Shown piece after piece: positions 25,227-36,121 of a stretch of DNA of 64,000 nucleotides (within the stretch, counting starts at the first letter, position 1; each line of letters opens with the position of its first letter). Made by a program: the position numbers and the translations under genes. A model generated the notes under the pieces. It had not been told where the DNA came from. It was given only the letters and a program-made list of their open reading frames with translations, and did not search any database. The stretch comes from Lonicera japonica. Lineage: Eukaryota; Streptophyta; Magnoliopsida; Dipsacales; Caprifoliaceae. The DNA is taken from the NCBI GenBank assembly GCA_021464415.1, contig CM038468.1, forward strand, positions 28,508,969 through 28,572,968. Reading direction: 5' to 3'.

Positions 25227-26184
25227 TGGATCTTGATTCTCGTAGGTAATGTTCGTTTCATGTAATTTTAAGATATGATTTAATAAATCACGTTATTTAT
25301 GTAATTCAAGAGTGCTCTTTTAAGACAAGTATCGATATTTAAAAATTTCGTCGAATTTTGAAATTTTGTAAATTACGTGATTTTAAAATCGGTTCAAAAT
25401 GTTGGGATTTTGGAAATCATGTGTTGAATGATAAAGTTTGAATTTGACCCATCTCCTTTTAATCTTATATCTCTCCATTATTGGTCACTAAGGCTTTCTC
25501 TCTCTACTAAAACACGTAAATGGATAAGAATCACCTTAAAATTTAACTTACATTATTATATTTTGATAATTTATAAAATACTTAAGAAAATTTCTAATTT
25601 TTTTAAAAGAAAACCTAATTTGAAAATCATGAGATTTTGAAATCACATATTTTAAAATTTTATGATTTATCAATTAACATGATTTTAAAATTTTGTGAAA
25701 AGAATACAACCTTAAATACAAAGTGCATAAATGCTATTTAATCTTATTATGAGTTGAAACAAAGTAATTGCATTTTTGTTCTTTTTATTTTTGGTGATAT
25801 GTATATGAAAGGTTATATATTTGACGCAATCCATTGTCACCTTATTTCTTTGCGTTCGTGTTTTTATACATAAAAAATTTTAAAAATCAATAATCTTAGA
25901 TATGTGAATTACAATAGTACCGTATATATGAATAAAACATTAACATTATCTGTGAATTACAATTACAATATGACTGAATTAATGACATATAATAATAAGT
26001 TGCTACTGTATGAAATACATGTGGGGCAACCCAAATACCAATGATGAGCTCATCCTCAGAGGCCGAGTACTCGGTCAAGGAGGCGAAACATTCTAGAACC
26101 ATGAACGATATCATTATCCAGTTACAAAGATTCCCATAATTGAGAAATTGTCACAAGAATACATGTGTAGCCTAAGTGGGAGAT
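25227..26184. other. Intergenic, no gene seen
   Basis: AT-rich DNA. The last bases (aagtgggagat, to 26,184) look like a copia-type polypurine tract directly before an LTR start, which hints that part of an older copia copy precedes the next element. No coding sequence could be confirmed. Confidence 0.4.
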
Positions 26185-26627
26185 TGTTAGAAAATTGGTG
26201 GGTATTGATATGCTCCTTTTGGTTATACCGGTACGCTTACCCATTTTTGTTGTGGGCTTACACATTTAAGCAATTGTAGTTTGGGTTATCTAATATCTTT
26301 AACGATCGAGTATGTGTTTTGCAATGTGTAGAGATCCAACACTAGTCTTATTAGGATTTATGTGATTCTATTTGAGATAGTATATAACGAACCCCTTAGG
26401 GTTATGGTCCCTAAGTCAAATCATTATACGCTCTATTTATCTTCCACATCTTAGAAAAAGATCACATTGAGCACTTTAGGATTTTGACGTCGAAAGTCCA
26501 CAAACTGAGAAAGCTTTTACGCTCTACGTCGTTATGGATCCAGGTACGCTTCTTAAAGTTAATATATTGGAAACTAAACATGATTAAGATCTTAAAAGCT
26601 TATGTCGTTTAAGATTATAGTTTAACA
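26185..26627 (+). repeat. Left LTR of the copia element
   Basis: Runs TGTTAG...TTTAACA. The section 26,320-26,580 matches 38,370-38,625 with many substitutions (gggttatggtcccta, attatacgc, ggatccaggtacgcttctta), so the LTRs are old. The next bases (aataccatagc) match 8 of 12 positions of a tggtatcagagc-type primer site. Confidence 0.6.
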
Positions 26628-26939
26628 ACTAATACCATAGCGGTCTATTCATGTCTACAATTAAATATATTCATGTATATTAGAGATAAAACAAATTAGG
26701 GTTTGAAAATTATTATGTTCTCCGTACATATTATAAAGCATGATGATAATTATGTCTTTTTTTTAAAACAATAATTATGTCTATTTTGATATAAAATTAA
26801 GGAATAATATGTATGAATATCATATTATTGATTTCATGATTATATGATGATTAATTTTTTGATTTATGCAATCTATGATTTTGAATGTGTAGTTAAAATT
26901 AAAAATGAAAATTTCAATTATAGAATGGGGTTCGCTTAC

Positions 26940-28208
26940 TGTGAGAATTCGCAAATGCGACCCCAGGTTCTCAGCCTCTGGTTTGGGAGTTTGAAACATC
27001 GGAAAGGATTCCTTTGTTCCATTTGCTTCTATGTGTTGATAATTCATATCGGGAGTCCCTCTATCCTATTTTTAGATGTAAGAGGGTTCGTTCAGAGTCG
27101 CCAGTACGTTTTATGAGAAAACGGACAAAATGATTATGTAAGAGGGAAGGCTACAGATAAGCCTTTCTTTACACGTTTGTCTACAAAACCAGGATTTTGT
27201 AGGGTTTGGGAACTAAATTACGGTTTGGGAAGGTGTTAAGCACCCATTCCGCCCTTTCGGTCTCTAGTGGTCTTATATGTTTATTCTATGTTGAAAAACT
27301 TGGATGCTTTTACTAATATTCTACTGCTTTCTGGAAATAACTAATGAAAACCTGCTTTTCGAGCGCGTTAGGAATCTACCACAACTATGTCGCCACTTCG
27401 CTTACTAGGACGGGGATCGACTTGCTCGGTCAGGTCGCGGGGTGCGGGGCAGCCCCCCGTTAGAAAAATCGAGTTTTAAACAAGTCTACAATAAAACTAA
27501 TATACAAATATCTTATTTAATTACTAGAAGAAACTTTAGTTACCTTTCCGGCGATAATAATAAGAATAAGAGAGAAAATATAATACAGCAGAGAAGACCT
27601 CTGACGGATATCAGCTTTTCTCTTAGAGATATTTTCGGCGGTCTGACTCTAGAAGGTGGCACTCCGGGTGCCAAGATTAGATCCGAGACTCTTGCGGAGA
27701 TAAATGTTATCACATATGCTTCCGGAGAAGGCTTAAAGATTAGAAAATATGAGAGAGAATAAGGCGTTTTGGTGTAGAAATCGTGGCGAGAAGTTGCCGT
27801 CTAGAACCCATGGGGGTGTTACCTTATTTATAGTGCTCGGGAGGGTTTGTCGCGCGACATTCCCGAACTTTATCTGTTTGTCGCGCGACGTACCTGTTTG
27901 TCGCGTGACATATCTGTTTCACTGTACCTGTTTGTCGCGCGACAAACGGCTGAATTGATGGGTTCTGACACTGTGATGTGTCAAAAAGTGGTTGGTCGGG
28001 TTCAGAGGGGTCTGTCGTGCGACACAAGAGAGATTGTTGCGCGACATACTGGTTTGTCGCGCGATAATCCCCTTAAAAACAGGTTTATTTGGCCAACGAA
28101 ACCTTTTCGGGGCAGTTTCGGATGCTCGGGTGGGTCCCGGACTCCAAGAACTATATTTCTCGATAGTCGTTGGGGTTTTTGCGGGGGTCACGGATCGGGG
28201 TGTCTACA
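26940..28208 (-). repeat. 3' LTR of the gag-only element
   Basis: TG...CA boundaries. In minus orientation it starts TGTAGACACCCCG and ends GCGAATTCTCACA. It carries seven copies or variants of TGTCGCGCGACA (27,847-28,065) and a minus-strand TATAAATA. Compared with the other LTR I count about 15 substitutions in the first 360 bp, mostly transitions, and fewer beyond. It also has about 20 extra bases in the palindrome cluster. The open frames of 90-206 residues read here are LTR by-products. Confidence 0.85.
27825..27832 (-). promoter_or_regulatory. TATA box of the 3' LTR
   Basis: TATAAATA on the minus strand, 376 bp from the LTR start and just downstream of the palindrome cluster. Confidence 0.55.
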
Positions 28209-28370
28209 GACCCTCTCGACTCAAGCTCCTTGCTTGCAAGGAATTGAGGCGATTGGAAGATATTTCGATTTGTGGCTCCCGCAAGAACCCTAAGAGAGTG
28301 TATGCATGCAGAAGTGTTTGTGAATGCCTCCGGAGAGGGCTTTTGTTACCTCGTTGCCTCTTTCGAGGGC
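28209..28370 (-). other. Junction next to the 3' LTR
   Basis: Directly beside the LTR the minus strand reads gagtcgagagggtc before TGTAGACA, a modest polypurine tract. The rest (caagaaccctaagagagtg) partly repeats LTR-like words. Confidence 0.35.
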
Positions 28371-29185
28371 TTTTATTTGCTCCACTTGCCTCAGATGGGA
28401 GGACTACCATTGCTCCATTCGCCTCAGATGGGAGGGCTTGCTCTTCTTGCCTCAGATGGGAGGACTACCCTTACTCAACTGCCACTTTGGGAGGGCTTGT
28501 ACCTAAAAACAAAAAGTTTAACCTTGCCTCTAGGGAGGACTTCGTGAGTGATGTTTTGCCTGTAGAAAGGGCTTATGTGAATGGATTGCCTCCGGAAAGG
28601 ACTTTTGCCTAAAAAAGGGCTTAGTGATTGGATTGCCTCCGTAGAGGGCTTATGTGAATGGATTGCCTCCGGAGAGGGCTTGTGCCTGTAGAAAGGACTT
28701 GTGAGTGATGTTTTGCCTGTAGAAAGGGCTTATGTGAATGGATTGCCTCCGGAGAGGGACTGTGCCTGTAGAAAGGACTTGTGAGTGATGTTTTGCCTGT
28801 AGAAAGGGCTTATGTGAATGGATGCCTCCGGAAAGGACTTTGGCCTAAAAAGGGCTTAGTGGTTGGTTTGTCTCCGTAGAGGGCTTATATGAATGGATTG
28901 CCTCCGAAGAGGGCTTGCGCCTGTAGAAAGGACTTGTGAGTGATGTTTTGCCTGTAAAAAGGGCTTATGTGAATGGATGCCTCCGGAAAGGACTTTCGCC
29001 TAAAAAGGGCTTAGTGATTGGTTTGCCTCCGTAGAGGGCTTATGTGAATGGATTGCCTCCGGAGAGGGCTTGTACCTGTAGAAAGGACTTGTGAGTGATG
29101 TTTTGCCTGTAAAAAGGGCTTATGTGAATGGATACCTCCGGAAAGGACTTTCGCCTGTGTTTTGCCTCTTGAGAGGGCTTGTGCT
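28370..29185. repeat. Minisatellite array 1 (gag element 3' region)
   Basis: Short modules such as ttgcctccggagagggctt, tgcctgtagaaaggacttg and tgaatggattgcctccgg alternate and combine into higher-order units of roughly 110-115 bp, repeated about seven times. The array lies between gag and the 3' LTR. The array reads open in several frames because of its repeats; these are not genes. Confidence 0.8.
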
Positions 29186-29343
29186 TGTCTGCGGGTGAAT
29201 TTGGTTTCCTGTAATAGCAACTGATAGGAAGCTAAAGAGAGAATTTTTCTAAAGAAAAAAAGAGCTCATTTGGGAGTTTAAAAACCCATTCTAAAAGTTT
29301 TGCTTTCTCTGGGAAATTCTGAAAACTTGTTTTGTAAGTTATT

Positions 29344-29652
29344 TTATTCTGAAAGAGGAGTTTTCACGATGGATTTCTTGATTTTTGTACTTCGTGCGTA
29401 GCAATGGTTCAACCGTTTGCTTGTTTCTAAGTCGTTTCTGATTTTATCAAGCTGAGAAGGAAATCTGTTTTGAAGGAGTCTCTGATCTCTTTGATATTCA
29501 TCAGCCATCTTTGAGGCATTTTTGTAGGCCCACATCATTTTCTGTTTTTCGATGTCCTTATTTCTCCCTCGTTCGGGGAAGCTTTTCCTGCCTTTTTTGT
29601 TTTTGGCCAGGAGCTTCTTTTCCCGTTTGGCGTGATCAGGAGCCTTACTCAC
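29344..29652 (-). CDS. Unrecognised basic ORF downstream of gag
   Basis: A 102-residue minus-strand frame, very rich in Lys and Arg, with an N-terminal KREKKLLAKNKKGRKSF stretch and helix-prone repeats of charged residues. It has the same orientation as gag and sits between the arrays. I do not recognise a domain. It could be a relic of an accessory frame, or chance in a low-complexity region. Confidence 0.3.
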   Translation of the reverse strand: MSKAPDHAKREKKLLAKNKKGRKSFPERGRNKDIEKQKMMWAYKNASKMADEYQRDQRLLQNRFPSQLDKIRNDLETSKRLNHCYARSTKIKKSIVKTPLSE

Positions 29653-30425
29653 TCAAGACGAAGCCCTGAGCCGGTTTGGCCTAGCTGTCACTCTTGGTGT
29701 GGCTCTCCCTGCCACTCTATACAATTCTGTTTCTCTCGCTCGCTCTGGGCGCTCATGCAGGATTTTTCTCTTTTCTACTCTTTCAATTTTTTTCTATTCC
29801 CGTCTTATCTGATATTTTCTCATTCTCATTGCCAGATTTCAGTTTTCCAGAGATCAGAGATTTCTTTGTAGGCTGTTTGCTCTCGCGATTTGAAAAAATG
29901 ATTTAGAATTCTGCATTCGATATTATCATGCGAGTGTGTGTTTTTTCTGCATAAAAGTCGAGAAAAACCACCTTGAAGTTCCCCTAATGAAAAATGCCAA
30001 GTTTGAGATATGATTGGCCATGCGACAGTTAAATGGAGTAGGTTTTGTCCCACAAGCGGGCTCTTTTCTTCTCATTCTCTTATTCTATCTCTAGCTTCTC
30101 TTTCTCAAGTTTTCCTGTATATGGACGTTCAGGGTGTTCTTCAATGCAATCTCCATGCTAATGACAAAGATGATAAGGTAGACCGTGACCGCGGTGTGGT
30201 CTACCAAGATGTGGTATGCGCTAAAGCTGTGCATGCTTGTGTTTGGTGATCTATTGAAAGATAATGTATGTTATGCATGTATTAGTGAAGTGGTGTTTGA
30301 GCATGCTCGATAACTTGATATGTAAAAGTATCGCTTGTAGGCTACGGATACTTTTCATGATGTTTTGTTGATCCTGATTCGTAGTTTCCTGAATGTTTAA
30401 ACAAACATTCATTAATTCACATAAT
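29653..30425. other. Internal non-coding region of the gag element
   Basis: Lies between the two arrays. Plus-strand pyrimidine-rich stretches (29,700-29,830) and a tggtctaccaagatgtggt segment near 30,199 are present. No polymerase motif on either strand. Confidence 0.5.
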
Positions 30426-31045
30426 CATCTCAATAGTAACACCCGATTTTTGGAACTTACATACTTTTACCTTTCAAACCTTAAGGACTCTCATAATTTA
30501 CTCTAAAAATCATATAACTCTCGTAATTACCCCAAAGTACCCTCAAATTTTGGAAATTTACACAATTTACCCTTATAACCCTATATATCTCATAATTACA
30601 CCAAAGTACCCTCAGGTTTGAAAATTTACACAATTTACCCTTATAACCCTATATCTCTCGTAATTACACCAAAGTACCCTCAGGTTTGGAAAATTACATA
30701 ATTTTACCCTTATAATCCTATATCTCTCGTAATTACACCAGAGTACCCTCAGGTTTGGAAAATTACATAAATTTACCCTTATAACCCTATATCTCTCATA
30801 ATTACACCAAAATACCCTCAAGTTTGGAAAATTACATAATTTACCCTTATAACCCTATATCTCTCGTAATTACACCAAAGTACCCTCAGGTTTGGAAAAT
30901 TACATAATTTTACCCTTATAACCCTATATCTCTCGTAATTACACCAAAGTACCCTCAGGTTTCTTACACATATTTACATAAAAGTACCCTCGGGTTTTAT
31001 TATTTCACGGAAATTTACATAAAAGTACCCTCGGGTGCAATATAA
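30426..31045. repeat. Minisatellite array 2 (gag element 3' region)
   Basis: About nine head-to-tail copies of a 66-69-bp unit with the core taccctcaggtttggaaaat, then acccttataaccctatatc and tctcgtaattacaccaa. Central copies are most alike and edge copies more diverged. As most units are 69 or 66 bp, the minus strand reads open across several of them. Tandem arrays at this position are known in Ogre/Tat elements and can seed satellite DNA. Confidence 0.85.
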
Positions 31046-32107
31046 AGAAAAACATGCTGGTGTAAAACAGGCCTATAATGACATAATAAAAATGACCACC
31101 AGGCCCCTGCAAAAGTGAAAGGAACTAAGTGAGAAGCGAAAAAATGGTTTCTTTGGCAGCAATGAACCTTGTCTGTTGGAGAAATGTATTTGTAACAAGG
31201 TTTGTTACATGACAAACGATGAGTACATGTGTATGATTTTTCCGATAAATACACCTCTCTTCCTTCCTTCATCCCCAGACTTACTCTTTTATCTCTGTAG
31301 TCTTTTTTACCGTACAAATGCTGACTTTTCTTCTATCAAATCTCGAGATGCCCTGGTACCCTCGGGACTCAAGTTTATCACTCCCATACCTCTCTATCTG
31401 TGGAGTGTATGTGGCATGGCTGACTCGTTTTTTCAACTATGCACGGTTTGGCTTTTCTTAGCCCCTCCGGGCTGACATCATTCGTTCAATCTGGCGATTG
31501 GTGGAGGAAGATCTGGTTGTCGTCCCTTATTAAATGCAATGGTTTCAGTTAGTGGGCTTAAAGCCCTCTGAAGCATGAATGAAGCTCGAGTTGCACTGGT
31601 GGCTAAAGATACGACGTGGCTTCTTTCCGGGGCTAAAATGGGGTGTTTAGATAGGAAATGTACTGATTGTTTATGAACCACTGCTTATGAAGTTTGAAAA
31701 AATTCTCTTTTTATGAAATAAAAAAGTTTTTATAATAATTAAACCGGGCCTGAAGTAACTTCTCAGGTTGCCTACGTTCCCCGTGGTATTTCCTCCATAA
31801 ACAAAAGTGAGTTGGGGCTCAGGTTTACGTAGTTCTGGATTATACATGCTATTGCTTTAATAATAATATTTCTTGAATGTAGCGTCTGACCATCTACATC
31901 TGTGACTATTACGGCTCTCCATGTGTTGATTTTTTTAACGATTATGGCCCAGTTATGAACTTTTCTCTCGGATCTCTTATCGACTTCTCTAACCTTTCTC
32001 AAAACTACATTGTTCTCACAAATACCCCGAGTCTTCACTTTTTGATTTTAAAGGCCCCATAATGACGATACACGGCCTTCTACCGTTTCTCATTCAGTGA
32101 TGCTAAC
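31046..32107 (-). other. Internal region of the gag element downstream of gag
   Basis: Contains short minus-strand open frames (31,015-31,317 and 31,772-32,038) with no recognised domains. If pol had been present it should start here; no protease or polymerase motif can be seen. Confidence 0.45.
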
Positions 32108-33747
32108 TCACTTTAGCGGGTTATTGGCCATATTTGGTCCGCCTAGTGCGAGGATTTTTCCTTCTTCGATTAGACCTTGGATGCGGTGTCGGAGGGCTAA
32201 ACATCTATCTGTGTCATGACCCACAGCTTGGTGGTATAAACAGTTCTCGTTCATCCTCCAAGAAGAAGGGACGGGATTTGGTGGAGGACGAGGGTTGAGT
32301 GGGGTAACCAGGCCCGCATTCCGTAGCAATTCAAGACTTTTGGTCAGGGTTGTGGGGAGGTTGCTGAATTTTTTATTTTTATTGGGTTGATATGTATTGG
32401 AGGCTTCGGCTTGTATAGGCCACGTTAATTGGGGTTGTTGCTGCTGAAAAGGGTTTTGTTGGTACGGATAAGAGCTTAGCTGGTTTACAACGGGGGTGGC
32501 CGTGCTCTTCTCAGTATATGAGGCTTTCCTTGTTTGGGTGTCCGCTTTTTGGCCAACTCTTCTTCTACTTGGGATCCCATGCTTAAAAGTGCTCGAAAAT
32601 GTGGGAACACGTGCTTTCCCATACAAGTCAATACAGCCGGAGTGAAGTTTTTCTGAATTATCTCTAACTACTCCTCTTCGTCTGGTCGTTTGGACATCTA
32701 GGATGCCAATTCTCTCCAACGGGTAACAAAATCACTGAAGCTCTCTTTCTCGCCCTGTTTGGCCATCTCTAAGTGTTTACGGGTGACCTCTAACTCTTCA
32801 TTGGACCCGTATTTAGCCATGAATTCCTTGACGATATCCCCCCAAGTTTTCGTGTGGTGCCTCTCTAAATCAAAAAACCATCTCAGGGCTTCCCCCGTGA
32901 GAGTCATATGAAATGCCTGGGCCAACTCAGGTTCTCCACAGCCAGATACTTGCATGGATCGGATATATGATTGCAGATGTGTTTTTGGGGGCGTGGTTCC
33001 AGAAAACTTGGTGATAGATGGGAGTTTGAACCCCTGTGGTAGTCTTGCCTTGGGGTAGAGGGAGAACGCATTCATATCAGTAACCTCGTATGCTCTTTTC
33101 ATTAGGGAAACTCCCTTCTGCAGGACCCTCATCTGTTCTTTCAGTTTTTTCATTTCTTCACTCTCTTTAGATACTTCATCGGGCTGTTCCCGAGCTATAA
33201 CTGATTCTGCATATACTGCCCGGAGTCGGTTTATATCTGGGTATTCATTGGGAGGGGCTACCAGGGCTAATGGTAGGACAGGTCGTGCAGGGATTTGTGG
33301 CCATTGTGGGTATTGAGGGTCAAAACCTGGTTGGACTTGGGGTTGCGGCCAAATGATGGGTGGCTCTTGTTGCTGATAAGTAGGGCCGGAGTCCGGGGCC
33401 CATTGGTTCTGGTTATTGGGGTCAGTTTGAATGGGGCCTGTTGGGATAGGACCTGTTTGCTGTGGGTTGGTGCCTTGGACTGGGGGGAGTACTTGTGATG
33501 ATTGCCCGTGATTCGGATCTCGATTCGGTGGTAGTCGTTCAAACCCCGGTGGCGCAGTTCGTTCGGCTGACCATCCTTCTATTCGAACCCGGGTGTTCTG
33601 CTGCTCAGTAGATATGCTGGCCAGGCTTTGACTAACGGTTATCAATAGGCGATGCAATTCTTCTAGGGTAGGCGGAGCCCTCGTTACCTCTGCTAGATTC
33701 GGATCAACTGCTTGGATCTCTGAGTCATTCAGATTTGAAGTCGACAT
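32108..33747 (-). pseudogene. Retrotransposon gag, degenerate
   Basis: The likely start is the Met of MSTSNLNDSE at 33,747. An N-terminal Pro/Gln-rich region is followed by a helical gag core (LQSYIRSMQVSGCG, TLTGEALRWFFDLE, TWGDIVKEFMAKYG, SFSDFVTRWRELAS), the plant Ty3/gypsy gag signature. After WRELAS come in-frame TAG stops at 32,698-32,700 and 32,668-32,670, then a frame change. The C-terminal part ends with a zinc-knuckle-like CLYHQAVGHDTDRC (C-x2-H-x4-H-x4-C, 32,201-32,242) and LIEEGKI, as in Tat-type gag. It would form the particle around the RNA. This copy is broken and cannot make a full Gag. Confidence 0.8.
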
Positions 33748-34849
33748 AGTCGGAGTGCTCGGTCGAACTAATCTACCGGTGTAGTCTCTTCCTGCCCAAC
33801 CTTCCAGACTGTAGTCGTAGGGCTGTAGATATAGCGGAGATGAAGGAAGACTAAGGTGTGATTCATTTCTGCCAAGAGAAACCACGGAGAAAGTAAAACA
33901 ACGAAAACCAACTTTCGGGTGTTTTTGTAAAGACATGTCAACAACAACTTGAGTGAATTCCTAGTGGGAGTTTAGGGTAGGCAGCAAAGTGCTCCTTGGG
34001 TTACCCTAGTTGTCCCGAATTTTGAAAAACTTATTATTTTAAAAATTAGGAATATCTCTCCTCTTGAGTTGCTTTTCATGGGAGATGTACCGGGGAAAGT
34101 CACAACGAGCTGATATCGTTGTAAATTTCTATGATGGAGGTTGGTCAGCCTCCGGCCGTACTTGTCAATATCTGGGAGATATATATGTGGCAAGGCCCGA
34201 TGTGGTACAACTCCTCACGGTTGACAAATAAATGATAAGAGTGTTCTAATCTTGACTCTTCCTATATGCAACGCAGGTGTAATGCAAGGTGAAGGCTTCA
34301 GGTTCCCTCCTATTTGGCAAGACCTCGCGATATACCCCAATGGCGGGTATGTGCAAGAATCTTTTGATATACTTCCCGGGTATGTGAGTGTTCTCGTCAC
34401 TCGATATACCTCAGGGGCGTACTTGGCCAAGGAGAGTGGAAGTAAATGCTTTCGGTTTATGTTGACCCAAGCAAGCCAACTCCCTACTCATTTATAATAC
34501 TTCCGAGGGTTTGGGGTAAAAATCACACTCGTAAGATCCATGCATGAATAGTGATGTGCGTGAAAACAAGAGTTTTCAAAAGATTTAATTACAGATATCT
34601 TATCTTTGAGGTGTATTTTGAAAACGCCATTTTTATTTGAAAGGTATTTCTTTACAATCAAATATAACAGAAAGGGGAAATCCTAAACATATGTCTATGT
34701 CAATGAATGGACTCTACTGCGCCTCTAGGTCAGGTCAACAATAAAATCTAGGCGCCACGTCAAGGGGGCAAGTAGGGAAAGCAGTAAAAGCATGCATATC
34801 AACATATTTATAAACAAAAAATTCACACATAAGAGCCTAGTTCTCTCAG
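33748..34849 (-). other. Leader region of the gag element
   Basis: Untranslated leader between primer site and gag. The gag frame stays open upstream to 33,936, but that stretch does not look like gag. Short open frames on both strands are not supported. Confidence 0.5.
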
Positions 34850-34867
34850 TCCCCAGCGGAGTCGCCA
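34850..34867 (-). promoter_or_regulatory. Primer-binding site of the gag element
   Basis: The minus strand reads TGGCGACTCCGCTGGGGA one base inside the 5' LTR. It begins TGG, complementary to a tRNA CCA end. The sequence resembles the site I associate with Ogre/Tat elements, thought to use tRNA-Arg, but the tRNA was not verified. Confidence 0.6.
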
Positions 34868-34868
34868 C

Positions 34869-36116
34869 TGTGCGAATCCGCAAATGCGACCCCAGGTTCT
34901 CAGCCTCTGGTTTGGGAGTTTGAAACATCGGAAAGGATTCCTTTGTTCCATTTGCTTCTATGTGTTGATAATTCATATCGGGAGTCCCTCTATCCTATTT
35001 CTAGATGCAAGAGGGTTCTTTCAGAGTTGCCAGTACATTTTACGAGAAAACGGACAAAATAATTGTGTAAGAGGGAAGGCTACAGATAAGCCTTTCTTTA
35101 CACGTTTGTCTACGAAACCAGGATTCTGTAAGGTTCGGGAACTAAATTACGGTTTGGGAAGGTGTTAAGCACCCATTCCGCCCTTTCGGTCTCTAGTGGT
35201 CTTATATGTTTATTCTATGTTAAAAAACTTGGATGCTTTTACTAATATTATACTGCTTTCTGGAAATAACTAATGAAAACATGTTTTTCGAGCGCGTTAG
35301 GAATCTACCACAACTATGTCGCCACTTCGCTTACTAGGACGGGGATCAACCTGCTCGGTCAGGTCGCGGGGTGCGGGGCAGCCCCCCGTTAGAAAAATCG
35401 AGTTTTAAACAAGTTTACAATAAAACTAATATACAAATATCTTATTTAATTACTAGAAGAGACTTTAGTTACCTTTCCGGCGATAATAATAAGAATAAGA
35501 GAGAAAATATAATACAGCAGAGAAGACCTCTGACGGATATCAGCTTTCCTCTTAGAGATATTTCCGGCGGTCTGACTCTAGAAGGTGGCACTCCGGGTGC
35601 CAAGATTAGATCCGAGACTCTTGCGGAGATAAATGTTATCACATATGCTTTCGGAGACGGCTTAAAGATTAGAAAATATGAGAGAGAATAAGGCGTTTTG
35701 GTGTAGAAATCGTGGCGAGAAGTTGCCGTCTAGAACCCATGGGGGTGTTGCCTTATTTATAGTGCTCGGGAGGGTTTGTCGCGCGACATTCCCCAACTTT
35801 ATCTGTTTGTCGCGCGACATATCTGTTTCACTGTACTTGTTTGTCGCGCGACAAACGGCTGAAGTGATGAGTTCTGACACTGTGATGTGTCAGAAAGTGG
35901 TTGGTCGGGTTCAGAGGGGTCTGTCGTGCGACACAAGAGAGATTGTTGCTTGACATACTGGTTTGTCGCGCGATAATCCCCTTAAAAATAGGTTTGTTTG
36001 GCCAACGAAACCTTTTGGGGCAGTTTCGGATGCTCGGGTGGGTCCCGAGCTCCAAGAACTATACTTCTCGATAGTCGTTGGGGTTCTTACGGGGGTCACG
36101 GATCGGGATGTCTACA
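34869..36116 (-). repeat. 5' LTR of the gag element
   Basis: TG...CA boundaries, collinear with 26,940-28,208. It has six copies or variants of TGTCGCGCGACA (35,776-35,976) and a minus-strand TATAAATA at 35,754-35,761. Where the other LTR has an extra palindrome repeat, this one has a single unit. Confidence 0.85.
35754..35761 (-). promoter_or_regulatory. TATA box of the 5' LTR
   Basis: TATAAATA on the minus strand, next to the palindrome cluster. This would drive transcription of the whole element. Confidence 0.55.
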
Positions 36117-36121
36117 CTTAC

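Larger units (their letters stand above)
26940..36116 (-). mobile_element. Complete gag-only LTR retroelement (TR-GAG-like), nested in copia
   Basis: Two LTRs of about 1.25 kb (26,940-28,208 and 34,869-36,116) bound a 6.7-kb internal region. The perfect 5-bp duplication CTTAC lies at 26,935-26,939 and 36,117-36,121. On the minus strand the order is 5' LTR, primer site, leader, gag, long non-coding region with two tandem arrays, 3' LTR. No protease, reverse transcriptase, RNase H or integrase motif was found, so the element depends on a relative's enzymes. The gag type, the tandem arrays next to the 3' LTR and the primer site all point to the Tat/Ogre side of Ty3/gypsy (inference). Confidence 0.85.

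Noticed and set aside
27992..28612. 206-residue open frame and overlapping frames in the LTR
   Set aside because: They run across the LTR boundary into the minisatellite and repeat in related LTRs; no domain.
30612..30821. Repeat protein (NLRVLWCNYERYR units) on the minus strand
   Set aside because: The frame exists only because the minisatellite unit is mostly a multiple of three; neighbouring units break it.
30426..31045. CRISPR-like array
   Set aside because: Repeat units are head to tail without unique spacers, in a plant retroelement.
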